NCBI RefSeq assembly: GCF_001305515.1
Contig: NZ_LJYW01000002.1
Coordinates: 1 to 64,000 of the forward strand
Direction: 5' to 3'
DNA from: Prosthecodimorpha hirschii
GTDB lineage: Bacteria; Pseudomonadota; Alphaproteobacteria; Rhizobiales; Ancalomicrobiaceae
DNA: 64,000 bases
Position numbers and translations under genes: made by a program. Each line of letters begins with the position of its first letter. The stretch's first letter is position 1. This document shows positions 15,710-24,230 of this stretch, piece by piece. The notes beneath the pieces are model-generated. The model had not been told where the DNA came from and ran no database searches. It saw nothing but the letters and a program-made list of their open reading frames with translations.

Positions 15710-16915
15710 ATGCATGCCTTTCCGGCCCGCCACGTTGCCAATCCGCTCGCCCGACGGGACGCCTATCCGGATGCACAGCGGGCGATCCTATCCGTTGCGG
15801 GCGCGACCGCGGCCGCGGCGGAGATCAAGAGCTGGCCGGGCTATGCGCCGACGCCCCTGCTGCCGCTCGACGGTCTGGCGGGCCGGCTCGGCCTCGGCGC
15901 GGTTCTCTACAAGGACGAAGGCCGCCGTTTCGGCCTCAGAAGCTTCAAGGCGCTGGGCGGCGCCTATGCGGTGCTGCGCATCCTGCAGGAGCGGTTGGCC
16001 GGCGAGGGGATCGCGGCTACGAGTGCCGATCTGCTGGCGGGCCGCTATCGCGACCGGACTGCGGAGATGACCGTTGCGACCGCGACCGACGGCAATCACG
16101 GCCGTTCGGTCGCCTGGGGGGCGGGCCTGTTCGGCTGCCGGTCGGTGATCTTCATCCATGAAGGGGTCAGCGCCGAACGCGAGGCCGCGATCGCCGCCTA
16201 CGGCGCCGAAATGCGCCGTGTTCCAGGCGGTTACGACGACAGCGTCCGGGCCGTGGCGCGCGCCGCCGCCGCCGCCGGCTGGACGCTGGTGGCCGACACG
16301 TCGAGCGAAGGCAGCGCGGCCGTGCCGATCCGAGTCATGGAGGGCTACATGCTGATCGCCGCGGAGGTGCTGCAGGCGATCGACGGGCAGGCGCCGCCCA
16401 CGCATGTCTTCGTTCAGGCCGGCGTCGGCGGCCTGGCGGCAGCCCTCGCGGCCTATCTCTGGGAGACCGCCGGGCCCGCCCGGCCGCGCCTCGTCGTGGT
16501 CGAGCCGAACCAGGCGGACTGCGTGTTCCGCACAGTGGCGGCGGGCCGGCCGATCGTGATCGAGGGATCGACCGATACCTTCATGGCCTGCCTGGCCGCC
16601 GGCGAAGTCTCGCCGGTCGCCTGGGATATCCTGAAGGGCGGGCTCGACGACGTGATCGCGCTGCCCGACGAAGCCGCCATGGCGGCGATGAAACTCCTCG
16701 CCACGGGCCAGAACGGCGATCCGCCGATCGTGGCCGGCGAATCCGGTGCCGCGGCCGCAGCCGGTCTCGTGGCCGCCGCGCTCGATCCGGCGCTCAGGGC
16801 CACACTCGGACTGGACCGCGCCGCCCGGGTGCTGGTCATCGGCAGCGAAGGCGCAACCGATCCGGCCACCTACGAGCGCGTCGTCGGACGCCGCGCCGAA
16901 GACGTCGCGGAGTGA
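15710..16915 (+). CDS. dpaL: Diaminopropionate ammonia-lyase
   Basis: This 401-residue PLP enzyme splits 2,3-diaminopropionate into pyruvate and ammonia in the cytoplasm. The family motif around the Schiff-base lysine reads RFGLRSFKALGG, with Lys80 as the PLP lysine. TATDGNHGRSVAWGA and the C-terminal GESGAAAAAG segment are typical of fold-type II enzymes of the DpaL/YgeX group. Length matches. It lies 122 bp after the catabolic cluster on the same strand, preceded by GGGAG as ribosome binding site. It may be independent of that pathway. A threonine dehydratase-like activity is the main alternative. Confidence 0.88.
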   Translation: MHAFPARHVANPLARRDAYPDAQRAILSVAGATAAAAEIKSWPGYAPTPLLPLDGLAGRLGLGAVLYKDEGRRFGLRSFKALGGAYAVLRILQERLAGEGIAATSADLLAGRYRDRTAEMTVATATDGNHGRSVAWGAGLFGCRSVIFIHEGVSAEREAAIAAYGAEMRRVPGGYDDSVRAVARAAAAAGWTLVADTSSEGSAAVPIRVMEGYMLIAAEVLQAIDGQAPPTHVFVQAGVGGLAAALAAYLWETAGPARPRLVVVEPNQADCVFRTVAAGRPIVIEGSTDTFMACLAAGEVSPVAWDILKGGLDDVIALPDEAAMAAMKLLATGQNGDPPIVAGESGAAAAAGLVAAALDPALRATLGLDRAARVLVIGSEGATDPATYERVVGRRAEDVAE

Positions 16916-17579
16916 AGCGCCGTACCGGGTTGACGGACGGGACCGGGTGAAGGATGGGCCAGAGTGAAGGATGGGCCTGGGCAGCCGCGTGAGCTGCGGC
17001 GGGCTTGAGCTCGGTCGCGGCTGACGGCCGCGTCCGACGGGATGGCGTGAGCCGTCGCCGATCGATGTCGCGCTCGTCCATCCGGCACCGTGCAGGCGTC
17101 CGGGAATGCCCATGCTCCGGCAGCCCAAGGGAGCCAGGACAGGCTATGGCATCTGCTGCGTCGGCGAGGCCGGTCAGCACTCCGGGCTGCAGACAGTCCC
17201 GAATGCCGTCGCCAAGCCGTCGCCAAGCATCGGACGCGTCGGACAGGGGACGGGCGAGCCGGGAAGCGCGCCAGCCGGGAGCCGGGCCAGCCCGGAAGCC
17301 TGTCCGCAGCACGACTCCCAGAACCGTGATTCGCATAAGATGGATTATGGAACTTTTATCTGGACGGCGTTTGAGGCGATCGGGCTCCAGCGGCTTCCTG
17401 GGACCGCCCCCTGCCGAACCCCAGGTCCTCTGTCGGTGGCATCGGCCACGCAGGGCCAAGGGCCCGCGCCAAAGGCCCCCCGCCAAGGACCGCGGCCAAG
17501 GCCCCCAGAGCCTCGGTCATCCGCCATCCGGCGGCAGCGGTCTTCGCCGGGCCGGCAGGCAACCACGGCCGTCCAACGA
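16916..17579. other. Intergenic region between dpaL and the metallo-hydrolase gene
   Basis: About 660 bp between two convergent genes. A short direct repeat GAAGGATGGGCC occurs near 16948 and 16964. A small AT-rich island near 17330-17362 contains CATAA...TTATG. Open frames here lack any recognisable domain. I see no terminator or RNA gene. Confidence 0.45.
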
Positions 17580-18389
17580 TCAGGCCGGCAATTCGATCTC
17601 CAGGCCGTCATAGGCCGGCTCGACATGGTCGGGCAGCTTGGCCTTCAGGATGCGGTAGTCGAGATCGATATGCATGTGGGTCAGGATGGCGCGCTTCGGC
17701 TTCAGGCGCGCGATCACCTCGAGCGCCTCGTCGACGGAGAAATGGCTCGGATGCGGCACCCAGCGCAGCGCGTCGATGATCAGCACGTCGAGACCGCCAA
17801 GCCGGTCGAAGGCATCCTCCGGCATCGCGCTCACGTCCGGCGAATAGGCCAGCCCGCCGAAGCGGAAGCCGAGCGAGGTGATGTCGCCATGGCTCTGGCG
17901 ATACGGCACGGCCGTGATCGCGCCGCCCGGACCGTCGACCGCGATCGGCACACCATCTTGGATCCGGTGCTCGTTCAGGATCGGCGGGTAGCTGGAGCCC
18001 GGCGGCGTCACGAAGCAATAGTCGAAGGCGTGACGGACCCGCTCGGACGTGGCCGCATCCATGTAGACATCGACCCGACGGCGCCGGTTGAGCACGAAGC
18101 TCCTGAGATCGTCGATGCCGTGGATGTGGTCGGCATGCGGATGGGTCAGCAGCACGCCGTCGACCCAGTCGACATCGGTATCGAGCATCTGCTCGCGCAG
18201 GTCCGGACCGGTATCGACCAGCACGCGGGTCGGCTCGCCGTCGCCGTCCCGGCGCGTGACCAGGAGGCTCGCGCGCCGGCGCCGGTTCTTCGGATTGCGC
18301 GGGTCGCACTGGCCCCAATCGTTGCCGATGCGCGGCACGCCCGGCGACGAGCCGCAGCCCAGGATGCGGAAGGTCAGCCACGCCGCCAT
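17580..18389 (-). CDS. MBL-fold metallo-hydrolase (PhnP-like)
   Basis: This 269-residue protein has the metallo-beta-lactamase fold. The metal-binding signature is THPHADHIHGID (HxHxDH), with further ligands in YRQSHGD, SPDVSAMPE and a late ILTHMHID. The N-terminal RILGCGSSPGVPRIG and the GQCDPRNPKNRRRRAS stretch are typical of PhnP-type phosphodiesterases and their rhizobial relatives. Likely a cytosolic hydrolase; the substrate is unknown. It is the last gene of a minus-strand run and sits 7 bp after tatD, an arrangement commonly seen in rhizobial genomes. Confidence 0.88.
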   Translation of the reverse strand: MAAWLTFRILGCGSSPGVPRIGNDWGQCDPRNPKNRRRRASLLVTRRDGDGEPTRVLVDTGPDLREQMLDTDVDWVDGVLLTHPHADHIHGIDDLRSFVLNRRRRVDVYMDAATSERVRHAFDYCFVTPPGSSYPPILNEHRIQDGVPIAVDGPGGAITAVPYRQSHGDITSLGFRFGGLAYSPDVSAMPEDAFDRLGGLDVLIIDALRWVPHPSHFSVDEALEVIARLKPKRAILTHMHIDLDYRILKAKLPDHVEPAYDGLEIELPA

Positions 18390-18396
18390 GGCATCG

Positions 18397-19176
18397 TCAC
18401 CGTGGGACCTTGGCGAAGAGCCGGTGGAAATTGTCGGTGGTGATCCGGGCGATCTCGTCGTCGGAAACGCCGCGCACCTTGGCCAGCACGGCCGCGGTCT
18501 TGGCCGTATAGGCCGGCTCGTTGCGCTTGCCGCGATACGGCAGCGGCGCCAGATAGGGCGCGTCGGTCTCGACCAGGATGCGGTCCTCGGGCGCGAAGGC
18601 CGCGACCTCGCGGATGGTCTCGGCGGTCTTGAAGGTCAGGATGCCGGAAAAGGACAGATAGGCGCCGCAGGCGAGACCGCGCCGGGCGAGTTCCGCGCCC
18701 GACGAGAAGCAGTGCAGGACCATCGGGAAGGGCCCCCTCGCCGTCTCCTCCTCCAGGATGCGCGCCACGTCCTCGTCGGCGTCGCGGGCATGGATCACCA
18801 GCGGCAGCCCGGTCATGCGCGCGGCCGCGATATGCCGGCGGAAGCCTTCCTCCTGCGCGTCGCGCGGCGACAGATCGTAGTGGTAGTCGAGCCCGGCCTC
18901 GCCGATCGCCACGCAGCGCGGATGCTCGGCCAGCCGGGCGAGATCGTCGGCGGAGATGTCGAGTTCCTCGTGGGCGTTCTGGCAATGGGTGCCGACCGAG
19001 CACCAGACGCTGTCGAAACGCTCGGCGATCGCCTTGATGGCGTCGAAGCGGCGCACCCGCGTCGAGATGGTCACCATCTTGGCGACGCCGGCCGCGTGGG
19101 CACGCGCGACCACCTGGTCGAGTTCCTCGGCGAAATCGGGAAAATCCAGGTGGCAATGGGAATCGACGAGGGGCAT
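18397..19176 (-). CDS. tatD: TatD-family metal-dependent hydrolase (DNase)
   Basis: This 259-residue protein is a TIM-barrel hydrolase of the TatD family, with 3'-5' exonuclease activity in characterised members. Signatures in order are VDSHCHLDFP, IGEAGLDYHYD, VIHARDADED, LHCFSSG and VETDAPYLAP. The frame is open further upstream, but the family start MPLVDSHCHLD fixes the ATG at 19176. It lies between metG and the MBL hydrolase in an operon-like run. Confidence 0.93.
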   Translation of the reverse strand: MPLVDSHCHLDFPDFAEELDQVVARAHAAGVAKMVTISTRVRRFDAIKAIAERFDSVWCSVGTHCQNAHEELDISADDLARLAEHPRCVAIGEAGLDYHYDLSPRDAQEEGFRRHIAAARMTGLPLVIHARDADEDVARILEEETARGPFPMVLHCFSSGAELARRGLACGAYLSFSGILTFKTAETIREVAAFAPEDRILVETDAPYLAPLPYRGKRNEPAYTAKTAAVLAKVRGVSDDEIARITTDNFHRLFAKVPR

Positions 19177-19255
19177 GGCGGATCCGGTGCCCGGGCCGCG
19201 CGCGGCCCGGATTGGGATGGGGGTGACGAGAGGATTGGGAGGAGCGGGGGCGGGG

Positions 19256-20815
19256 TCAGGCCCCCTCGCCCGTCTCCGGCTCGACATATTTCGGGAACAC
19301 CGGCGCCGGCGCCGGCAGCGCCGTGCCACCGGCGATGCGGGTGCCGATCGCGGCGAAGACGCGCGCCTCCGGCGCCTGCTGGCCGAGCAGGTCGAGCAGC
19401 GTGCCGGCCGATTTCGGCATGATCGGCTGGATCAGCAGCCCGACGATGCGCAGCACCTCGGCGGTGACCCAGAGCACGGTCTCCATGCGGGCGAAATCGG
19501 TCTTGCGCAGCGCCCACGGCTCCTGCGCGGTGAAGTAGCGGTTGGTCTCCGCGACCACGAACCAGATTGCCTCCAGGGCCTTGTGGATCTCCTGGGCGTC
19601 GAAGGCCGTGCGCGCGGCCGCCATCAGGCCGTCGGCCTGGGCGAGCAGCGCCGCGTCGGCGGCCGCGAGCGGCCCCGGCTGCGGCAGCACGCCGCCGCAG
19701 TTCTTGGCGATCATCGACAGCGAGCGCTGCGCCAGATTGCCGAGATCGTTGGCGAGATCGGCGTTCATCCGCGCCACGATGGCGTCGTGGCTGTAGTTGC
19801 CGTCCTGGCCGAACGGCACCTCGCGCAGGAAGAAGAAGCGCATCGGATCGACGCCATAGGCATGCGCCAGATCGAACGGATCGACCACGTTGCCGACCGA
19901 CTTCGACATCTTCTCGCCGCGGTTGAAGATGAAGCCGTGGGCGAAGACGCGCCGGGGCAGCGGCAGACCGGCCGACATCAGGAAGGCCGGCCAGTAGACC
20001 GCATGGAAGCGCACGATGTCCTTGCCGATGACATGCAGGTCGGCCGGCCAGTAGGTCTTGTACTTCTCGGACGCCTCGTCCGGAAAGCCGGCGCCGGTGA
20101 TGTAGTTGGTCAGCGCATCGATCCAGACATACATCACATGGCCGGGCGCATCCGGCACCGGCACGCCCCAGTCGAAGGTGGTGCGGCTGATCGAGAGATC
20201 CTCCAGCCCGCCTTCGACGAAGGAGATCACCTCGTTCTTGCGCGAGGACGGGCCGATGAAGTCCGGATGGTCGCGGTAATGCGCGAGCAGCCGATCCGCA
20301 TAGGCCGAGAGCTTGAAGAAGTAGCTCTCCTCCTCGGTCCATTCGACCGGGGTTCCGGTGCCGATCGAGCGGCGCACGCCGTCGTCGCCGACCTGGGTCT
20401 CGCCCTCGGCGTAATAGGCCTCGTCGCGCACCGAATACCAGCCGGCATACTTGGCCTTGTAGATGTCGCCGGCCTTCTCCATCCGCCGCCAGATCTCCTG
20501 CACGGAGGCATGGTGGCGCGGCTCGGTGGTGCGGATGAAATCGTCGTAGGAGACGTTCAGCAGCGCGTCCATGTCCTTGAAGACCGCCGCGTTGCGGTCG
20601 ACCAGCTGGCGCGGCGTCAGCCCCTCGCGCGCCGCGGTCTGGTGCATCTTCAGGCCATGCTCGTCGGTACCGGTCAGGAACAGGACGTCGAAGCCGTCCA
20701 GCCGCTTGAAGCGGGCCAGGGCGTCGGAGGCGATCTTCTCGTAGGCGTGGCCGACATGGGGCCGGCCGTTCGGGTAGTCGATCGCGGTCGTGATGAAGAA
20801 TTTCGGTTTCGTCAT
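19256..20815 (-). CDS. metG: Methionyl-tRNA synthetase
   Basis: This 519-residue class I synthetase charges tRNA-Met. The HIGH motif appears as HVGH in [14 protein letters not shown] and the KMSKS loop as [10 protein letters not shown]. The connective-peptide region ([11 protein letters not shown]) lacks the Cys knuckles of the zinc-binding types, so this is the short zinc-free form with no C-terminal tRNA-binding extension. The frame stays open 55 codons upstream, but [17 protein letters not shown] at 20815 is the family start. It sits between holB and tatD. Confidence 0.95.
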   Translation of the reverse strand: MTKPKFFITTAIDYPNGRPHVGHAYEKIASDALARFKRLDGFDVLFLTGTDEHGLKMHQTAAREGLTPRQLVDRNAAVFKDMDALLNVSYDDFIRTTEPRHHASVQEIWRRMEKAGDIYKAKYAGWYSVRDEAYYAEGETQVGDDGVRRSIGTGTPVEWTEEESYFFKLSAYADRLLAHYRDHPDFIGPSSRKNEVISFVEGGLEDLSISRTTFDWGVPVPDAPGHVMYVWIDALTNYITGAGFPDEASEKYKTYWPADLHVIGKDIVRFHAVYWPAFLMSAGLPLPRRVFAHGFIFNRGEKMSKSVGNVVDPFDLAHAYGVDPMRFFFLREVPFGQDGNYSHDAIVARMNADLANDLGNLAQRSLSMIAKNCGGVLPQPGPLAAADAALLAQADGLMAAARTAFDAQEIHKALEAIWFVVAETNRYFTAQEPWALRKTDFARMETVLWVTAEVLRIVGLLIQPIMPKSAGTLLDLLGQQAPEARVFAAIGTRIAGGTALPAPAPVFPKYVEPETGEGA

Positions 20816-20854
20816 ATCTCGGAGCGTCCTGATCGCCGGCGGGGTCCGGCGCTG

Positions 20855-20893
20855 GAGCACCTCCGCATCCGGGCGGATGCCGGCGGGGTGCTC
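20855..20893 (-). promoter_or_regulatory. Two-tier hairpin in the metG leader
   Basis: GAGCACC (20855-20861) pairs with GGTGCTC (20887-20893), and inside it GCATCC (20865-20870) pairs with GGATGC (20875-20880). The stem lies 40 bases upstream of the metG ATG, in the 142-bp gap after holB. There is no T-run. It may be a leader structure, or simply a GC-rich palindrome. I see no T-box or SAM-riboswitch features. Confidence 0.4.
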
Positions 20894-20957
20894 GTACCCT
20901 GTGCGTCTGGAATATCCTGCCTGCGCATCATTCCATAGAGGCTCCCGCTCGGGATAC

Positions 20958-22037
20958 TCAATTCCGTGCGGCTTCGACAAGGGTGCGCACGAGGGAAATC
21001 AGGGCGGCGCGCTTGTCGAGATTGAGCGCATCGACCGCCGCCAGGTCACGCCGGGCCGCGGTCTCGGCCTCCGCCCAGGCGGCGGCGCGGCGCCCCTGCC
21101 CGGCCAATCCGGCCTCGCGCGCCCGCGTCGCCGCATGACCGAGGAAGAACTCCGTCGCCGTCTCGAAGGCCTCGTCGGCGCCGCGCCCGGTCACCTCGTC
21201 GGCGAGCCGATGCAGGTCCTTCACCTCCAGCGCCGGCAGCCGGCGGGCGAGCGTCTCGACCTTGCGATAGAGCGCGACGCCGTCGCTCTCGATCAGCTGG
21301 ATCGCGCGGCGCAGGCTGCCGTCGGCGATGCCGGCCGCGGTCTTCAGCGTCGAGGCATCGCTGTTGCGGCCGTAGCCGAGGCCGGTCAGGCCGCCGATCA
21401 GGTCGTCCTCGGTGAGGCTCGGCAGCAGGAGGCGCCGGCAGCGCGAGCGGATGGTCGGCAGCAGGCGACCGGGCTGATGGGTCAGCACCAGGAACAGGCT
21501 GCGCGCCGGCGGCTCCTCGAGGATCTTCAGGAGCGCGTTGGCCGCACTGGCATTGAGATCGTCGGCCGCATCGACGATCGCCACGCGCCAGCCGCCTTCC
21601 GCCGCCGTGGAGCCGAAGAAACCGACCGTGCGGCGGATTTCGGCGACGGTCAGCACGGTCTTGTGGCGCTTGGTCTTCTCGTCCCAGGGCCGGCGCAGAT
21701 GCAGGAGATCGCCATGCGAGCCGGCCGCGATGCGGCGGGCGACCGGGCTGTCGGGGTCGACGGCCAGGCTCGTCGCCTGCTGGACGGCCGGCGCCGACGG
21801 GTCCGGATGGGCGAGCACGAAGCGGGCGAAGCGGAAGGCGAGCGTGGCCTTGCCGATGCCCTTGGCGCCGCCGATCAGCCAGCCGTGATGGATGCGGCCG
21901 GATCGGTAGGCGTCGAGCAGGGTGCGCTCGCCCTCCCGGTGGCCGATCAGCGTATGCCGCTCGCGCGGCAGCGGCGCGCCGTCGATCGCGTCGGCTTCCG
22001 GGGCCGCCTCTTGGGGGGTCGTCGCTGCGCGTGCCAT
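20958..22037 (-). CDS. holB: DNA polymerase III delta' subunit
   Basis: This 359-residue AAA+ protein is the delta' subunit of the clamp loader. It has the phosphate-loop segment [14 protein letters not shown], the [20 protein letters not shown] helix region and the SRC motif (TIRSRCRRL) with the arginine finger. The context, downstream of tmk and upstream of metG, is the usual alphaproteobacterial one. The ATG at 22037 lies 9 bp after the tmk stop. It lacks an obvious zinc-binding Cys module. Confidence 0.93.
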   Translation of the reverse strand: MARAATTPQEAAPEADAIDGAPLPRERHTLIGHREGERTLLDAYRSGRIHHGWLIGGAKGIGKATLAFRFARFVLAHPDPSAPAVQQATSLAVDPDSPVARRIAAGSHGDLLHLRRPWDEKTKRHKTVLTVAEIRRTVGFFGSTAAEGGWRVAIVDAADDLNASAANALLKILEEPPARSLFLVLTHQPGRLLPTIRSRCRRLLLPSLTEDDLIGGLTGLGYGRNSDASTLKTAAGIADGSLRRAIQLIESDGVALYRKVETLARRLPALEVKDLHRLADEVTGRGADEAFETATEFFLGHAATRAREAGLAGQGRRAAAWAEAETAARRDLAAVDALNLDKRAALISLVRTLVEAARN

Positions 22038-22046
22038 GACGACGCT

Positions 22047-22727
22047 CTACCCGGCCGGGCCGCCGGACGCCAGACCGAACCGCGCCGCCACCGTCGCCCA
22101 GATCGCCTCGGCGACCGCATCGGCCTCCGCTCCGGCATCGATCACCGCGATCCGCTCGGGATGGCGGCGCGCCAGCGCCAGGAACGCCTCGCGCCGGGCG
22201 ACATGGAGCGCCAGGGCGTCCTTCTCGAACCGGTCGACCGCGTCGTCGCCGCGCCGCGCGCGGGCGCGCTCCAGGCCGGTTTCCGCGGGCAGGTCGAGCA
22301 GCAGGGTCAGATCCGGCACGAGGCCGTCGAGTGCCACGGTCTCCAGCGCGTCGATCAGGGCGGTGCCGATCTCGGCCTGATAGACGCGCGTGGAATCGGC
22401 GAAGCGATCGCAGATGACCCAGTCGCCGCGCTCCAGCGCCGGGCGGATGGTCTCGTCGACATGGTCGGCGCGGGCGGCGGCGAACAGGATCGCCTCGACA
22501 TCCGGCCCGAACCGCTCGGCCGCGCCCGAAAGGAGTACGTGGCGGACGGCCTCGGCGCCGGGCGAGCCTCCGGGTTCGCGCGTCGAGACGGTGCCGATGC
22601 CGAGACCATGCAGGCGTTCGGCGAGACGGCGGGCCTGGGTCGACTTGCCCGCGCCCTCCCCGCCTTCCAGCGTGATGAAGCGCGCCGGCCGGCGAGGGGC
22701 GTCGGGCAGGCCGACGCCGGCCGTCAT
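22047..22727 (-). CDS. tmk: Thymidylate kinase
   Basis: This 226-residue P-loop kinase phosphorylates dTMP to dTDP. It has the phosphate loop GGEGAGKST, the DR(F/Y) substrate motif in VICDRFADSTRVYQ, and the lid region with ARRGDDAVDRFEKD. The frame is open further upstream inside dacF, but the start at 22727 overlaps the dacF stop (TGATG), and MTAGVGLP precedes the family core RFITLEGGEGAGKST. Confidence 0.95.
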   Translation of the reverse strand: MTAGVGLPDAPRRPARFITLEGGEGAGKSTQARRLAERLHGLGIGTVSTREPGGSPGAEAVRHVLLSGAAERFGPDVEAILFAAARADHVDETIRPALERGDWVICDRFADSTRVYQAEIGTALIDALETVALDGLVPDLTLLLDLPAETGLERARARRGDDAVDRFEKDALALHVARREAFLALARRHPERIAVIDAGAEADAVAEAIWATVAARFGLASGGPAG

Positions 22728-24016
22728 CACTTGAGGCCCACGGTCTCGCGCACGAAGCGCACGACCGACTCGTAGGCCGCATCCATCGCGCGGCTGTGCA
22801 TCGGACCCAGGCCGACCGCCTCGGCGGCATAGAGCGGCTTTTCCTGGATCACGCTGTCGCCGCGCAGGACCTGGAGCTTGCCGATCTGCGCCCCCTTCTC
22901 GATCGGGGCCTTGACCGGTCCGCGATAGATGACGTGCGCCCTGAGCTTGTCCCGGTTGCCGCGCGGCACCAGGAGCGTCAGCGCCTTCTCGCCGACCAGC
23001 GGCACCGTCGCGGTCGCGCCGCCGAACACCTTGGCGTCGCCGGGCGACTCGCCGGCCTTGTAGAGGGTGATCTGTTCGAACGAGCGGAAGCCCCATTCCA
23101 GGAGCTTGCGCGACTCCTCCGCGCGCTCCTTCTCGCTCTTCATGCCGCCCATCACGGCGATCAGCCTTTGGCCGCCCTGCACGGCCGAGCCGACGATATT
23201 GTAGCCGGATTCCTTGATGTAGCCGGTCTTGAAGCCGTCCGCGCCGATGCCGTCGTTCAGAAGCGGATTGCGGTTCTGCTGTCGGATCTTGTTGTAGGTG
23301 AACTCGCGCTGCGAATAGACCTTGTAGAGATCCGGATGGTTGGCGATGATATAGGCCGCCAGCTTGGCATATTCGCGCGCGGTGATCTTCTGGTCGGGGT
23401 CGGGCAGGCCGGTCGGATTGCGGAACACCGACTTGGTCATGCCGATGTCGCGCGCCTTCTTGTTCATCATCTCCGAGAAGGCCAGTTCGGTCCCGGCGAT
23501 GCCTTCCGCGATCGCGATCGCCCCGTCATTGGCCGACTGGACGCAGATGCCCTGGATCAGGTCGTTGACGGTCGCCCGGGAATTGATCGGCGCGAACATC
23601 GAGGAGGTGCGCGATGGGGCGCCGCCGGTCCGCCAGGCATGCTCGGAGATGGTGAAATCCTGCTCCAGCGTCAGCTTGCCGGCCTTGATCTGATCGAACA
23701 CGACCGCGATCGTCATCATCTTGGCGAGGCTTGCCGGGGCGAACAGCTTGTCGGCGTTCTTCTCGAAGAGAACGGTGTTCGATTCGAAATCGATCAGGAT
23801 CGCCTGCTCGGCCTTGGTCTCGAAGGTCTGCGCCTGGGCGAGAACCGATGCCGGGGCTGCGACCAGCGCCGCCATGCCGATCACGGCCGCAGCCAGGCGG
23901 ACGACGGCACGACGCGACATCGAACGGGCACGCGACGCCGGCCCGGCCTCAGGACGGTCGAGCTTCGGCTCGTACCGGGCCGGCCCGAAGCCGGCCTTCC
24001 CGCCATGTCGCACCAT
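22727..24016 (-). CDS. dacF: D-alanyl-D-alanine carboxypeptidase (class A low-molecular-weight PBP)
   Basis: This is a secreted serine D,D-carboxypeptidase (peptidase S11) that trims peptidoglycan pentapeptides. Motifs in order are SxxK in PASLAKMMT, SxN in SANDGA and KTG in DGFKTGYIKE, followed by the C-terminal beta-rich domain. A hydrophobic signal segment, VRLAAAVIGMAALVAAPA, ends near VLAQAQ. Start choice is open: GGTGGAG is 8 bp before the ATG at 24016, which gives a 32-residue charged extension before MSRRAVVRL. An ATG at 23920 would give a normal signal peptide but has no visible Shine-Dalgarno. Confidence 0.9.
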   Translation of the reverse strand: MVRHGGKAGFGPARYEPKLDRPEAGPASRARSMSRRAVVRLAAAVIGMAALVAAPASVLAQAQTFETKAEQAILIDFESNTVLFEKNADKLFAPASLAKMMTIAVVFDQIKAGKLTLEQDFTISEHAWRTGGAPSRTSSMFAPINSRATVNDLIQGICVQSANDGAIAIAEGIAGTELAFSEMMNKKARDIGMTKSVFRNPTGLPDPDQKITAREYAKLAAYIIANHPDLYKVYSQREFTYNKIRQQNRNPLLNDGIGADGFKTGYIKESGYNIVGSAVQGGQRLIAVMGGMKSEKERAEESRKLLEWGFRSFEQITLYKAGESPGDAKVFGGATATVPLVGEKALTLLVPRGNRDKLRAHVIYRGPVKAPIEKGAQIGKLQVLRGDSVIQEKPLYAAEAVGLGPMHSRAMDAAYESVVRFVRETVGLK

Positions 24017-24230
24017 TTGGCTCACTCCACCGTCCGGTACCCGCTCGTCGGCGCAGTTTCCGGCCTCGCCCGCGCGCAGACGGACCCGCCGGACGCGCTC
24101 CCGAATCCGGGACGATCCTCCGCGCGACTATCCGACATGCCGCAGGCGCGGCCAACCGAATAGTGGTGGCCGCGCGATCCGGCGGGTCGGAATTCCCGGC
24201 CTTCCCGCTGCGTCGCAGGCGGCCGCTTCG

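Noticed and set aside
17106-18443. Plus-strand frame covering the dpaL downstream gap and the MBL gene
   Set aside because: No domain, and it overlaps the MBL-fold gene on the opposite strand, which has all its metal motifs.
20816-20957. T-box or SAM riboswitch before metG
   Set aside because: No conserved motif of either class is visible, only a simple two-tier palindrome.
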